Under the pieces are notes generated by a model. The model searched no databases. It was not told the origin of the DNA and was given only the letters and a program-made list of their open reading frames with translations. Shown piece after piece: positions 9,042 to 20,096 of a stretch of 64,000 nt of DNA. Source of the stretch: Pseudaminobacter soli (ex Li et al. 2025) (GTDB lineage Bacteria > Pseudomonadota > Alphaproteobacteria > Rhizobiales > Rhizobiaceae); assembly GCF_029892515.1 (NCBI RefSeq), contig NZ_JARXVF010000001.1:1488001-1552000 (forward strand), in the 5' to 3' direction. How positions within the stretch are numbered: position 1 is the stretch's first letter; every line of letters begins with the position of its first letter. The translations under genes and the position numbers were made by a program.

Positions 9042-9895
9042 GGCGCGCTTCCGGGCGGCATGAAGGTGAACTGGTCGTCCGAAAGTTTTGGGTCGGCCAC
9101 AGGCTCGATCAAAAATATGCGCTGGTCGATCATGCCGGCCGGACTGTCCGGCGCGGTATCTACCAGAACCTTGCGAACCAGGCCGCTGTCCTGGTCGATC
9201 CACACCCTCGTCGGCCGCGTCTCCACCGTCACCACGCCGGTGATGCGCTGGTCGGCGGCGATCCTGCGGCAGCGCCGGCCGGCAAGCTCGTCTGCGCCAT
9301 CTTCGCGGGGCTCGATCAGGCCGTAGGTCGGTCCCGGCAGCTTGGCCTGCGGGAAGAAATGCGGCGCGACCAGATTTGCCGAATCCTTCGTCGGCGATTG
9401 CGCGGTCAGGAAAGTAACCGCACCCTTGCCGCCGTCATGCACGGTGTGGACGCCTGTCGCCTTCCACCAGCTTTGAAAGGGACCGCCATCGCACCAGATC
9501 ACCATAGCATCGCCGCCGGCGGCCGGATCCGCGTCGAATCGGAAGAAGAAGTGGCGCGGCGCCCGAAAGAGCGTGCGGAAGCTGTGGCGCTCCGTCACCA
9601 GCGGGTTGCCGGGCCATTGGTACCGCACCTCTACGGTGCCTTCGTCGCTGTAGGAGGCAAGTTCGCGATAGCGCGCACTGACGGGACCCATGAGCTCGTC
9701 CTCAGGCACCGCGACCTCTTCCTGGCTTCGGGCTGGGCGGATCCCGGTCAGCAAGCCCCCCAGGGCGAAAGGCAAGGCAAAGGTGAAACCGCGCCGCGAC
9801 AACCCGCCCCCATGGCCTGGCGCCAGCGCCGCACCAGAGGACGGCGCTTCGCCGAAGCGCTCCTCAGTTTGAAGATTGTCCCCCGATCGCACCAC
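9038..9895 (-). CDS. DUF2092 family protein with Tat-like signal
   Basis: A 285-residue protein whose residues about 33-52 (LSRRGFTF followed by a hydrophobic stretch and an ARS cleavage site) fit a twin-arginine signal. The mature part, with VEVRYQWPGNPLVTERH and the closing QFTFMPPG, matches the DUF2092 family, which is predicted to have a LolA/LolB-like fold. The start is GTG at 9895 (a second GTG follows immediately at 9892); no ATG precedes the signal, so the long N-region is as annotated. It is the first gene of the operon with 7122-9041 and 5167-7119. A role in binding a hydrophobic or lipid ligand in the periplasm is only an inference from the fold. Confidence 0.8.
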   Translation of the reverse strand: MVRSGDNLQTEERFGEAPSSGAALAPGHGGGLSRRGFTFALPFALGGLLTGIRPARSQEEVAVPEDELMGPVSARYRELASYSDEGTVEVRYQWPGNPLVTERHSFRTLFRAPRHFFFRFDADPAAGGDAMVIWCDGGPFQSWWKATGVHTVHDGGKGAVTFLTAQSPTKDSANLVAPHFFPQAKLPGPTYGLIEPREDGADELAGRRCRRIAADQRITGVVTVETRPTRVWIDQDSGLVRKVLVDTAPDSPAGMIDQRIFLIEPVADPKLSDDQFTFMPPGSAP

Positions 9896-10235
9896 AGCCC
9901 GTCCCCGACCGCAGAAATCAAATTGGTGGCGCGACCATATTGCAATCCGGCCGTTCTTGCCAGCCGGCCGACTGCTCTCGGGTCAACAGTGATTCTCGCG
10001 ATTCGTGATTCGCCTGTCGCTGATCAGCCGGACTAGTGATTCTTCGACGGTCGGCGGCGGAAGCAGAGCGCGGGGACATAGTCCGCAGCGCGAACCAAAG
10101 CTGGAGCTTCCCGGACATCGTTTGCCTTGCGAGAAAAGCCCGGAATACCGCGGATTCAGGAAAACGAAGCCACGCCGCGCGAAGCCGCTGCAGCGTTGGA
10201 AAATTCTTTATAAGCTATTGGGATACTGAAGAATT
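9896..10235. other. Gene-free region upstream of the DUF2092 operon
   Basis: No frame here has credible protein character. It lies between the DUF2092 start and tRNA-Ala and should hold the promoter of the minus-strand operon. The only structure I see is a set of three GTGATTC copies, listed separately. Confidence 0.5.
9989..10042. repeat. Three direct GTGATTC repeats upstream of the DUF2092 operon
   Basis: GTGATTC occurs at 9989, 10005 and 10036, giving spacings of 16 and 31 bases. The copies lie about 95-150 bases upstream of the DUF2092 start. They could be binding sites of a regulator, but the number is small and chance is possible. Confidence 0.25.
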
Positions 10236-10311
<76 letters not shown>

Positions 10312-10574
10312 ACAATCCGGTATAACCGGGTGCCGTTTCCGGCGGGAAGGTCGTTCTGGCGTTTCGTCCCGAACCGACCGTGAGGCGGCTTCTAGCGCCC
10401 CATTTTGAGAAGATCAAGCCTCTTTTCAGCTTTTTCTCAAACCTGTGCATCGGACCCAAAAAAGGAAGCCGGTTTCCCGGACTTTCGATGCTCAAGCTAC
10501 TGCGTCGCCCTTGTACGTCCGGACGGACGCAGGGCGATCCGGTGCGCCGGCTATGCGGCGCACCGAAAAAAACA

Positions 10575-10961
10575 TTAGCTCTCGTCGTCGTCGCCGACGC
10601 CGATGATGCCCGAGACGTCCTCGTCGTCTTCCTCTTCGTCCTCGAGGAAGGTGTCATCGTCATCGCCGAGGTCGACATCTTCCTCGTCGTCGATGGAGAT
10701 GATGTCCTCATCGCCCTTGGTCTCGTCATCGGCATCCTCGAGCGAGACGACGTCTGCGCCCTCTTCTTCGTTATCGATGCCGCGTTCTTCGACCTCGTCC
10801 TCCTCCTCTTCGACGACCTTGCTAGGAGTCGTCGTCTCGAAGAAGGAGAGCGGGTAGGACTTGCCCGTGTAGGGCGAAACGATCGGATCCTTGTTGAGGT
10901 CGTAGAACTTACGCCCCGTTTCGGGATCGATGCGCTTTGTGCCAAGCTCTGGTTTAGCCAC
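10575..10961 (-). CDS. TIGR02300 / FYDLN-acid family protein
   Basis: A 128-residue protein typical of alphaproteobacteria. The N-terminus LGTKRIDPETGRKFYDLNKDPIVSP contains the name-giving FYDLN motif, normally next to a zinc-ribbon-like region. The C-terminal two-thirds is an extremely acidic, low-complexity tail of Glu and Asp, probably disordered. Function is unknown. It is divergent from aroA; the 205-base gap between them should hold both promoters. Confidence 0.93.
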   Translation of the reverse strand: MAKPELGTKRIDPETGRKFYDLNKDPIVSPYTGKSYPLSFFETTTPSKVVEEEEDEVEERGIDNEEEGADVVSLEDADDETKGDEDIISIDDEEDVDLGDDDDTFLEDEEEDDEDVSGIIGVGDDDES

Positions 10962-11085
10962 CGTAGATCCTCGTTTGTAAAGGTTGGTCCCCTTAACCGC
11001 AGTTTAGGGCCCTGTCAAAGCTAAAAAACCGCGAAATTTCGCGCTGCCGTAAGCCTTTGAAGTGCTTGCCCCGACAAGGGGATGA

Positions 11086-13169
<2,084 letters not shown>

Positions 13170-13263
13170 AGAGGAATTTCCGCATCATTCCCTTGCCGGA
13201 ACCTGCGGAATTCTCCATATCGGGCACAAACCCGCCTGCCAGCATTCACTTGCGCCGGAAAAG

Positions 13264-13365
13264 CCGCTCATAGCGGTACAGGGCTAGAAAAGCCCGGGAA
13301 CGCCGGCAGGCCAACGCAACACGAACCCTAGGCGCCAGTCCCTTGCGAAAGGGACACTCCAGGAG
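13264..13365 (+). promoter_or_regulatory. Structured 5' leader of rpsA
   Basis: The cmk-rpsA gap holds three stem-loops in series: CCGCT-CAT-AGCGG (13264-13276), GGGCT-AGAAA-AGCCC (13281-13295), and a perfect 7-bp stem with a GCGA tetraloop of the GNRA class (13338-13355). The last ends just before the AGGAG ribosome-binding site (13361-13365), 5 bases ahead of the ATG. S1 represses its own translation through structured leaders in E. coli; an equivalent function here is inferred, and no defined RNA family is claimed. Confidence 0.5.
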
Positions 13366-13370
13366 ATCAT

Positions 13371-15077
13371 ATGTCACAAGCAAACCCCTCTCGCGACGAT
13401 TTCGCGAGCATGCTCGAAGAGTCCTTCTCGGACGGTCATTCGGGCGAAGGCCAGGTCGTTCGCGGCACCATCACCGCGATCGAGAAGGACATGGCCATCA
13501 TCGACGTCGGCCTGAAGGTCGAAGGCCGCGTGCCGCTGAAGGAATTCGGCGCCAAGGCCAAGGACGGCCAGATGAAGGTCGGCGACACCGTTGAGGTCTA
13601 CGTCGAGCGCATCGAGAACGCCTTGGGCGAAGCCATGCTGTCGCGCGACAAGGCCCGCCGCGAAGAGAGCTGGGTCAAGCTCGAAGAGAAGTTCAACAAG
13701 GGTGAGCGCGTCGAAGGCGTCATCTTCAACCAGGTCAAGGGCGGCTTCACCGTCGATCTGGACGGCGCTGTTGCCTTCCTGCCGCGTTCGCAGGTCGACA
13801 TCCGTCCGATCCGCGACGTCACCCCGCTCATGCACAACCCGCAGCCCTTCGAGATCCTCAAGATGGATCGCCGTCGCGGCAACATCGTTGTCTCGCGCCG
13901 CACCGTTCTCGAAGAGAGCCGCGCCGAACAGCGTTCGGAAATCGTGCAGAACCTCGAAGAAGGCCAGGTGGTCGAGGGCGTGGTCAAGAACATCACCGAC
14001 TACGGTGCGTTCGTTGACCTCGGCGGCATCGACGGCCTGCTGCATGTCACCGACATGGCATGGCGCCGCGTGAACCATCCGACCGAGATCCTCAACATCG
14101 GTCAGTCGGTCAAGGTGCAGATCATCCGCATCAACCAGGAAACGCACCGCATCTCGCTCGGCATGAAGCAGCTCGAGAGCGATCCGTGGTCCGACATCGG
14201 CACCAAGTTCCCGATCGGCAAGAAGATCACCGGCACCGTCACGAACATCACCGACTACGGTGCGTTCGTCGAACTCGAGCCGGGCATCGAAGGCCTCATC
14301 CACGTTTCGGAAATGTCGTGGACGAAGAAGAACGTGCACCCCGGCAAGATCCTGTCGACCACCCAGCAGGTCGACGTGGTCGTGCTCGAGGTCGATCCGG
14401 CCAAGCGCCGCATCTCGCTGGGTCTCAAGCAGACGCTGGAGAACCCGTGGGAAGCTTTCGCCCGCAACCACCCGGTTGGTTCGCAGGTCGAGGGCGAGGT
14501 CAAGAACAAGACCGAGTTCGGTCTGTTCATCGGCCTGGAAGGCGACGTGGACGGCATGGTGCACCTGTCCGACCTCGACTGGAACCGTCCGGGCGAGCAG
14601 GTCATCGAAGAGTACAACCGCGGCGACGTGGTCAAGGCTCAGGTGCTCGACGTCGACATCGACAAGGAGCGCATCTCGCTCGGCATCAAGCAGCTGTCGC
14701 GTGACTCGGTCGGCGAAGCCGCCGCTTCGGGCGAACTGCGCAAGAACGCCGTCGTGACCTGCGAAGTCACCGCCATCAAGGATGGTGGCATCGAGGTTCG
14801 CCTGATCGACCAGGACATCGAGACGTTCATCAAGCGTTCCGACCTGTCGCGCGACCGTGACGAGCAGCGCCCCGAGCGCTTCACCGTCGGCCAGAAGGTC
14901 GATGCGCGCGTCATCGCCTTCGACAAGAAGACCCGCAAGCTGCAGGTCTCGATCAAGGCGCTGGAAATCGCCGAAGAGAAGGAAGCTGTTGCTCAGTACG
15001 GCTCGACCGACTCGGGCGCTTCGCTCGGCGACATCCTGGGCGCTGCCCTGAAGAACCGCGGCAGCAAGGAAGACTAA
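13371..15077 (+). CDS. rpsA: 30S ribosomal protein S1
   Basis: A 568-residue S1 protein with six S1 (OB-fold) RNA-binding repeats, recognisable from the recurring ...GAFVDLGGIDGLLHVTDM..., ...GAFVELEPGIEGLIHVSEM... and ...FGLFIGLEGDVDGMVHLSDL... units and the RISLGMKQL/RISLGLKQ closings. Length is normal for the order. Codons are strongly biased to C/G-ending optimal forms, as expected of a highly expressed gene. The ATG at 13371 follows AGGAG, and a terminator follows the stop. Confidence 0.98.
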   Translation: MSQANPSRDDFASMLEESFSDGHSGEGQVVRGTITAIEKDMAIIDVGLKVEGRVPLKEFGAKAKDGQMKVGDTVEVYVERIENALGEAMLSRDKARREESWVKLEEKFNKGERVEGVIFNQVKGGFTVDLDGAVAFLPRSQVDIRPIRDVTPLMHNPQPFEILKMDRRRGNIVVSRRTVLEESRAEQRSEIVQNLEEGQVVEGVVKNITDYGAFVDLGGIDGLLHVTDMAWRRVNHPTEILNIGQSVKVQIIRINQETHRISLGMKQLESDPWSDIGTKFPIGKKITGTVTNITDYGAFVELEPGIEGLIHVSEMSWTKKNVHPGKILSTTQQVDVVVLEVDPAKRRISLGLKQTLENPWEAFARNHPVGSQVEGEVKNKTEFGLFIGLEGDVDGMVHLSDLDWNRPGEQVIEEYNRGDVVKAQVLDVDIDKERISLGIKQLSRDSVGEAAASGELRKNAVVTCEVTAIKDGGIEVRLIDQDIETFIKRSDLSRDRDEQRPERFTVGQKVDARVIAFDKKTRKLQVSIKALEIAEEKEAVAQYGSTDSGASLGDILGAALKNRGSKED

Positions 15078-15106
15078 GCGTCTCCTCGCTTGCTAGCGAA
15101 CGGAAA

Positions 15107-15136
15107 ACCCCGCCGGAGCGATCCGGCGGGGTTTTT
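15107..15136 (+). terminator. Rho-independent terminator of the aroA-cmk-rpsA unit
   Basis: A perfect 10-bp stem ACCCCGCCGG / CCGGCGGGGT with an AGCGAT loop, followed by TTTT and preceded by AAA, starts 30 bases after the rpsA stop. It is a textbook intrinsic terminator. Confidence 0.93.
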
Positions 15137-15257
15137 GTTTGGGCCAGCAGCCGAAACGGCCGAACGAAATTCCATCGCGGCTAACATTGCTCTAGGCTGG
15201 CGAACCGGATCGACTCACTTAGTTTCCGAGTTCTGACAGGGTGGCACGCCGGATAAA

Positions 15258-16907
15258 ATGACAGACCATTCCGTGACCGAGCGGGTGTCGCCCCTTTCTC
15301 CCTTCAAGCACAGCATCTTTCGCTCGGTGTGGACCGCGAGCCTGGCCTCGAATTTCGGCGGCCTGATCCAGAGCGTGGGTGCGGCCTGGATGATGACCGC
15401 GATTGCGAGTTCGGTGGACATGGTGGCGCTGGTGCAGGCCGCGACGACCCTGCCGATCATGCTGTTCTCGCTCGCCTCTGGCGCCATCGCCGACAACTAC
15501 AACCGGCGCAAGGTGATGATGATCGCCCAGTTCTTCATGCTGGTCGTGTCGGTCGCGCTCGCTGTCACTGCCTATCTGGGCGCCATGACGCCCTGGCTGC
15601 TTCTGGGCTTCACCTTCCTGCTCGGCTGCGGCACGGCGCTCAACAATCCGTCCTGGCAGGCCTCGGTCGGGGACATGGTGCCGCGCTCGGACCTGCCCGC
15701 GGCCGTGGCGCTCAACAGCATGGGCTTCAACATGACGCGCAGCGTGGGCCCGGCAATTGGCGGCGCCATCGTGGCTGCGGCAGGTGCTGCGGCCGCCTTT
15801 GCCGTCAATGCGGTCAGCTACCTGCCGCTGCTCTTTGTCCTGCTCCGATGGAAGACGCCGGAGTCGGCGCGTACCTTGCCGCGCGAGCCCTTCGGCCTCG
15901 CGATGACGGCGGGGCTTCGCTATGTCGCCATGTCGCCCAACATCGAGAAGGTGCTTCTGCGCGCCTTCGTCTTCGGCTTCAGCGCCGTTTCGGTGCTCGC
16001 CCTTCTGCCGCTCGTGGCGCGCGATATCGTGCGCGGCGGCCCGCTGCTTTACGGCGTTCTGTTCGGCGCCTTCGGCATCGGCGCAGTCGGCGGCGCGCTG
16101 CTGAGCTCGCGGCTGCGGCATGTGCTGACCAGCGAATGGAACGTTCGCCTGGGCTTCATCGGCTTTGCCGCCTGCGCGGCGATCGCGGGCCTCAGCACCA
16201 TGCCGTGGCTGACCTGCCTGGCGCTGCTGATCGGCGGCGCAAGCTGGGTCACGTCACTTTCGTTGTTCAACATCACGGTGCAGATGTCGACGCCGCGCTG
16301 GGTGGTGGGGCGATCGCTGTCGCTCTACCAGACCGCCACCTTCGGCGGCATGGCGCTGGGCAGCTGGATCTGGGGTATCGCGGCCGACGCCTATGGCCCA
16401 GGCGAGGCGCTGCTGATGTCGGCGGTGGTGCTTATCGCGGGCGCAGCGCTTGGCCTAAAATGGTTCACGCTGCCCGAGCAGACGACGCTCAACCTCGACC
16501 CGGCCAACCGCTTCAAGGAACCGCATGTGGCGCTCGACCTCAAGCCGCGCAGCGGGCCGATCGCCATCATGATCGAATACATCATCCGCGAAGAGGACGT
16601 GCCGGCGTTCCTCGACGTGATGGCCGAGCGCCGGCGCATCCGCCGTCGTGACGGCGCGCGGCAGTGGACCCTATCGCGCGACCTCGAGAACCCGGAACTG
16701 TGGATGGAGACCTACCACACGCCGACCTGGATCGAATATGTCCGCCACAACCAGCGCATGACACAGGCCGACGCGGTGATCAGCGAACGCATCCGCAAGC
16801 TGCACAGCGGCGACGAGCCGCCGCGCGTGCACCGCATGATCGAGCGGCCGACCGACTGGTCCGCAGCACTAGTGTCGCCCAAGCAGATTATCGACCTGCA
16901 TCATTGA
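15258..16907 (+). CDS. MFS transporter of the MFS_3 (EntS-like) family with C-terminal extension
   Basis: A 549-residue membrane protein. The first ~410 residues carry about 12 membrane spans and MFS loops (SGAIADNYNRRKVMM between spans 2 and 3, typical of motif A). The final ~120 residues are soluble: an ...IAIMIEYIIREEDVPAFLDVM... segment followed by a WMETYHTPTWIEYVRHNQR stretch resembling an antibiotic-biosynthesis-monooxygenase-like dimeric alpha-beta barrel, as seen in PF05977 members. Such proteins export siderophores or drugs, but the substrate here is unknown. The gene is monocistronic, convergent with the decarboxylase. Confidence 0.85.
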   Translation: MTDHSVTERVSPLSPFKHSIFRSVWTASLASNFGGLIQSVGAAWMMTAIASSVDMVALVQAATTLPIMLFSLASGAIADNYNRRKVMMIAQFFMLVVSVALAVTAYLGAMTPWLLLGFTFLLGCGTALNNPSWQASVGDMVPRSDLPAAVALNSMGFNMTRSVGPAIGGAIVAAAGAAAAFAVNAVSYLPLLFVLLRWKTPESARTLPREPFGLAMTAGLRYVAMSPNIEKVLLRAFVFGFSAVSVLALLPLVARDIVRGGPLLYGVLFGAFGIGAVGGALLSSRLRHVLTSEWNVRLGFIGFAACAAIAGLSTMPWLTCLALLIGGASWVTSLSLFNITVQMSTPRWVVGRSLSLYQTATFGGMALGSWIWGIAADAYGPGEALLMSAVVLIAGAALGLKWFTLPEQTTLNLDPANRFKEPHVALDLKPRSGPIAIMIEYIIREEDVPAFLDVMAERRRIRRRDGARQWTLSRDLENPELWMETYHTPTWIEYVRHNQRMTQADAVISERIRKLHSGDEPPRVHRMIERPTDWSAALVSPKQIIDLHH

Positions 16908-16908
16908 G

Positions 16909-16931
16909 GGCGCGGGCGAAGCGCCCGCGCC
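16909..16931. terminator. GC-rich stem-loop between convergent genes
   Basis: A 9-10 bp stem GGCGCGGGC / GCCCGCGCC with a short GAAGC loop sits between the MFS stop and the decarboxylase stop. It lacks a U-tract, so it is a weak terminator candidate or a 3'-end stabiliser for both transcripts. Confidence 0.4.
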
Positions 16932-16938
16932 AACCGCC

Positions 16939-18528
16939 CTACTCCACGCCGATCTCGATGAGGCAGGCCTTGCCCGTGGCGCGTGCCCGCTTCAGCGCGG
17001 CGGGGAGATCCGTTACCGCCCCCAGCCTTTCGGCCGCCATGCCATAGGCTTCGGCCAGCTTGCAGAAATCCGGCGGAGCGGGCGACACGCCGACCGGCTC
17101 GACGCCGACATCGCGCATCGAGGTTTCGATCTCGCGATAGCCGCGGTTGTTCCACACCACGAAGATGACCGGCGCCTCGGCATCGAGTGCAGCGCCTAGT
17201 TCCGGCAGCGTGAACTGGAAACCGCCGTCGCCCGACAAGCAGACGACCGGCGCATCCGGCACGGCAAGTGCTGCGCCAATAGCCGCCGGCGGGCCAAAGC
17301 CCAGCGCGCCGAAGCCGGTGGCGGCATTGAACCAGCCAGAGGGGCGGTCGTGGTCGTAGTAGAGGTTGGCCGCGTAGATCGGCTGGGTGGAATCACCGAC
17401 GATGATCGAGCCCGGCAGCGCGTCGCGGATCATCTCCACCGCCTCGACCTGGCCGCGCATGACAGGGCCGATTTCCTTGAGCGACTGGCTGCGTGCAGTC
17501 TCCGCCCGCACAGCCCCCCAGCCCTCCTCCGAGGCATTGCGGCGCGACGAGGCCAGCAGCTCTGCCATCCCCGCCAGCGTCGAGCCGCAATCGGCGCGGA
17601 TGCCGAGCGTCGCCGGATGCCGGCCGATCTGCTTGCCGTCGATATCGATGCGGATGAGGTTTTGCGGCTTCACGAAGCCGCCATCACCATACATGTCATA
17701 GTCCGTCGGGCCGAATTCGGTGCCGGCCGCAATCACCAGATCGGCTTCGGCGATCAGCGCCCGCACCGCTTTCAGGCTGGGGCTGGCCGGCACGCCGAGC
17801 GGATGCTTGTGCAACAAGCCACGCGCATTGGCGGTCTCCACCACGGGCGCGTCGAGCAGTTCGGCCAATTGGCGCAAGGGCGCCTCGGCCATCTTGGCGC
17901 CGCCGCCGGCAAGGATCAACGGGCGGCGGGCGGCTCCCGCCAGGCGCACAGCTTCCGCGAGCGTGGAGGCTCCGGCCTGCGGCGCCGTCGCTTCAACCGC
18001 GTGCGGAACGAGCCCGTCCGCAAGCCTGACCATGACGTCGGTGGGGATCTCGATATGCACCGGCCCCGGGCGGACTGAGGTGAAGAGCGCGAAGGCACGC
18101 GCCAGCACCTCGGGCAGTTCATGCCCGTGCTCGATGCGCTGTGAGAACAGCGCCACCTTCTCCATCATGCCGCGCTGGTCGGGCAGCTCATGCAGGAAGC
18201 CCAGCCCCTTGCCCAGCGTCGGCGAGGCGTTGACGCCCGAAATCACCAGCATGGGGATGGAATCGGCCCGCGCCTGCCCCATGGCGGTGATGGTATTGGT
18301 AAGCCCCGGCCCGGTGATGACGAAGGCCACACCCGGCCTGCCGGTGACGCGCGCATAGCCGTCTGCCATGAAGCCCGCGCCCTGCTCGTGGCGCGGCGTG
18401 ACATGGCGGATCTTCGAGCGCGCCAGCCCGCGATAGAGCTCGACCGTGTGCACTCCCGGAATGCCGAACACGGTATCGACCCCATGCGCCTCCAAAAGCG
18501 AAATCAGCGCTTCCCCCACGGTGGTCAT
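16939..18528 (-). CDS. ThDP-dependent decarboxylase, 5-guanidino-2-oxopentanoate decarboxylase (AruI)-like
   Basis: A 529-residue enzyme of the acetolactate synthase/pyruvate oxidase superfamily. The N-terminal pyrimidine domain has the catalytic Glu in PRHEQGAGFMADGYAR (E48), and the C-terminal ThDP/Mg domain has GDGGFQFTLPEL...WNNRGY. FGIPGVHTVELYRGLARSKI is close to what I remember of AruI, the 2-ketoarginine decarboxylase of the arginine transaminase pathway. Its neighbour is a guanidino-modifying hydrolase, which fits. ATG overlaps the TetR stop by 4 bases. Acetolactate synthase is less likely: no small subunit is nearby. Confidence 0.8.
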   Translation of the reverse strand: MTTVGEALISLLEAHGVDTVFGIPGVHTVELYRGLARSKIRHVTPRHEQGAGFMADGYARVTGRPGVAFVITGPGLTNTITAMGQARADSIPMLVISGVNASPTLGKGLGFLHELPDQRGMMEKVALFSQRIEHGHELPEVLARAFALFTSVRPGPVHIEIPTDVMVRLADGLVPHAVEATAPQAGASTLAEAVRLAGAARRPLILAGGGAKMAEAPLRQLAELLDAPVVETANARGLLHKHPLGVPASPSLKAVRALIAEADLVIAAGTEFGPTDYDMYGDGGFVKPQNLIRIDIDGKQIGRHPATLGIRADCGSTLAGMAELLASSRRNASEEGWGAVRAETARSQSLKEIGPVMRGQVEAVEMIRDALPGSIIVGDSTQPIYAANLYYDHDRPSGWFNAATGFGALGFGPPAAIGAALAVPDAPVVCLSGDGGFQFTLPELGAALDAEAPVIFVVWNNRGYREIETSMRDVGVEPVGVSPAPPDFCKLAEAYGMAAERLGAVTDLPAALKRARATGKACLIEIGVE

Positions 18529-19172
18529 GTCTTTTCCTCCTCACGTAAATTCAGTCCAAGCAGCGCCTCGACAGTGGTGATGCCGATATCGGCCAACTCT
18601 CCCGGCTCGAAGATGTCGCCGGCGAGGCAGCCCTCGATCCACAGCCCGTCGATGATGCCGTTGATGGCGATGGCGTGGCGGCGAAGCTCGGCCTTGCCGG
18701 CTGCACGTCCTTCTGCCTCGATCACTTCTGCCACCAGGGCCTCGACCTCGTCGCGAAAGCCAAGATAGCCCTCGCGGTGCGCGACCGACAGCGCAGGATC
18801 TGCATGGGCACGACCAATAAATCCGGCCCAGAGCGAAAAGACGCGCGTGTCCACTACCGGCGGCCCGAGATTGGCTGCAAGGAAGGCGGCGAGCCGACGG
18901 CGCGGACCGGCGCCTTCCATGGCAAGGGCCGCCTTCGCCTGCTCGGTCATGCGGCCGACGATTTCGGCATAGGCTGCCTGCAAGAGCTCTTCCTTGCCGG
19001 GAAAATAATGCCGGATCAGCCCGGCAGTCACGCCGGCGCGCTGGGCAATGGCGCGCACGGTGGCGCCCGGCAGGCCCCGTTCGGCAACGCAGTCCAGCGT
19101 TGCCTCGATCAGGTCCTGGCGCCGCCGCTCCTCGCCCTCGCGGCGAAACTTGCGGCGGGAATGCGCTGTCAT
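18525..19172 (-). CDS. TetR family transcriptional regulator
   Basis: A 215-residue repressor with an N-terminal helix-turn-helix (ATVRAIAQRAGVTAGLIRHYF, roughly residues 35-57) and a C-terminal ligand domain resembling BetI-type regulators. The run of basic residues before the HTH is common. ATG overlaps the stop of the upstream hydrolase (ATGA) and its own stop overlaps the start of the decarboxylase the same way, so the three are co-translated. It probably controls this operon and perhaps the divergent transporter, in response to a guanidino compound or product (inference). Confidence 0.88.
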   Translation of the reverse strand: MTAHSRRKFRREGEERRRQDLIEATLDCVAERGLPGATVRAIAQRAGVTAGLIRHYFPGKEELLQAAYAEIVGRMTEQAKAALAMEGAGPRRRLAAFLAANLGPPVVDTRVFSLWAGFIGRAHADPALSVAHREGYLGFRDEVEALVAEVIEAEGRAAGKAELRRHAIAINGIIDGLWIEGCLAGDIFEPGELADIGITTVEALLGLNLREEEKT

Positions 19173-20041
19173 TGGCGCAGGATCGGCCGGGTCAGGCAGG
19201 TGGGGCCGCCTTCGCAGGCGATGCACAGCGCATCGGCCTCGAAGGTTTTGACCACGCAGCCGGCCGCTTCCATGGCGGCTTGCGTCTTGGGGAAGCCGGC
19301 AACGGCGATCACCTCGCGCGGCGCAGTCGGCAGCACGTTGAGGCTGAGGCCGTTCGAGGCATAAAACTCGTCGGCGTCGCCATTGACCAGCGTGATGCCG
19401 CGTCCGCGCAGCATCTGATAGAACGGCGCGGGCAGCAGCGGCGCATAGACCAGCGCCAGATCGTCGGCAAGCGGGCTGATCACCGACATCAGATGCAGGC
19501 ACGCCTCCTCGCCCTGCCAGAGCGGCAGGTCGTAGCCGTAGACCTGGATGCCATATGGCCCGAGGATATTGGACAGCTGCTGGATACCTTCCTGGTTGGT
19601 GCGCACGCCGCGACCGATGGCCAGCGTGTGCTTGTCCACCCAGACGCAATCTCCGCCCTCGACCTGGCCCGGCGCCTCGACGCGGCCCAGGATCGGAATA
19701 CCGAGGCGCGCATAGGTCTGCTCATGCAGTGCCGGCTCGGCTTTGCGCAGCGCCTTGCCCATGGACAGGATCAGCGCGCCATGATCGGTCATCAGCGAGG
19801 GATCATGCGTGAAAACGGAGTCCGAAAGCCCGTCCTCGCGGTCCTCGATCCACTCCACCTTCGCGCCGGAAGCTGCAACGAGGTCGGCGAAGGCCGCATG
19901 CTGCATGGCCGCCTGCGCGGGGTCGAAACCGGGCCCGTAATGCCAGGCCGCCCGATCGGCTCCGAGCATGGAATTCTTTGCCGATCGCATCAGGACCCGC
20001 TTCAAAGGAGCGGCCATGGACTGGGAGCCGAAAGCGTTCAC
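19169..20041 (-). CDS. Amidinotransferase-fold hydrolase (dimethylarginine dimethylaminohydrolase/arginine deiminase superfamily)
   Basis: A 290-residue protein of the guanidino-modifying superfamily. The nucleophile is Cys282 in CEGGPTCLTRP, the substrate-binding VEGGDC motif is present, and CLHLMS provides the catalytic His. These enzymes hydrolyse the guanidino group of arginine, methylated arginines or related compounds through a Cys-thiouronium intermediate. The start is GTG at 20041, chosen because AGGAAG lies just upstream; the ATG at 20017 has no ribosome-binding site. First gene of the operon with the TetR regulator and the decarboxylase. The exact substrate is not determinable from sequence. 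Confidence 0.85.
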   Translation of the reverse strand: MNAFGSQSMAAPLKRVLMRSAKNSMLGADRAAWHYGPGFDPAQAAMQHAAFADLVAASGAKVEWIEDREDGLSDSVFTHDPSLMTDHGALILSMGKALRKAEPALHEQTYARLGIPILGRVEAPGQVEGGDCVWVDKHTLAIGRGVRTNQEGIQQLSNILGPYGIQVYGYDLPLWQGEEACLHLMSVISPLADDLALVYAPLLPAPFYQMLRGRGITLVNGDADEFYASNGLSLNVLPTAPREVIAVAGFPKTQAAMEAAGCVVKTFEADALCIACEGGPTCLTRPILRQ

Positions 20042-20096
20042 TGGTGCTTCCTCATGCTGAAAAAAGTGAACAAAATTTCATATGACGCTACTTATA

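Noticed and set aside
7284-9326. A 680-codon plus-strand frame opposite the unrecognised exported protein
   Set aside because: No signal, motif or ribosome-binding support; composition typical of an antisense shadow, and the minus strand has coupled starts and stops.
13374-14564. A 396-codon minus-strand frame opposite rpsA
   Set aside because: It is the antisense shadow of S1.
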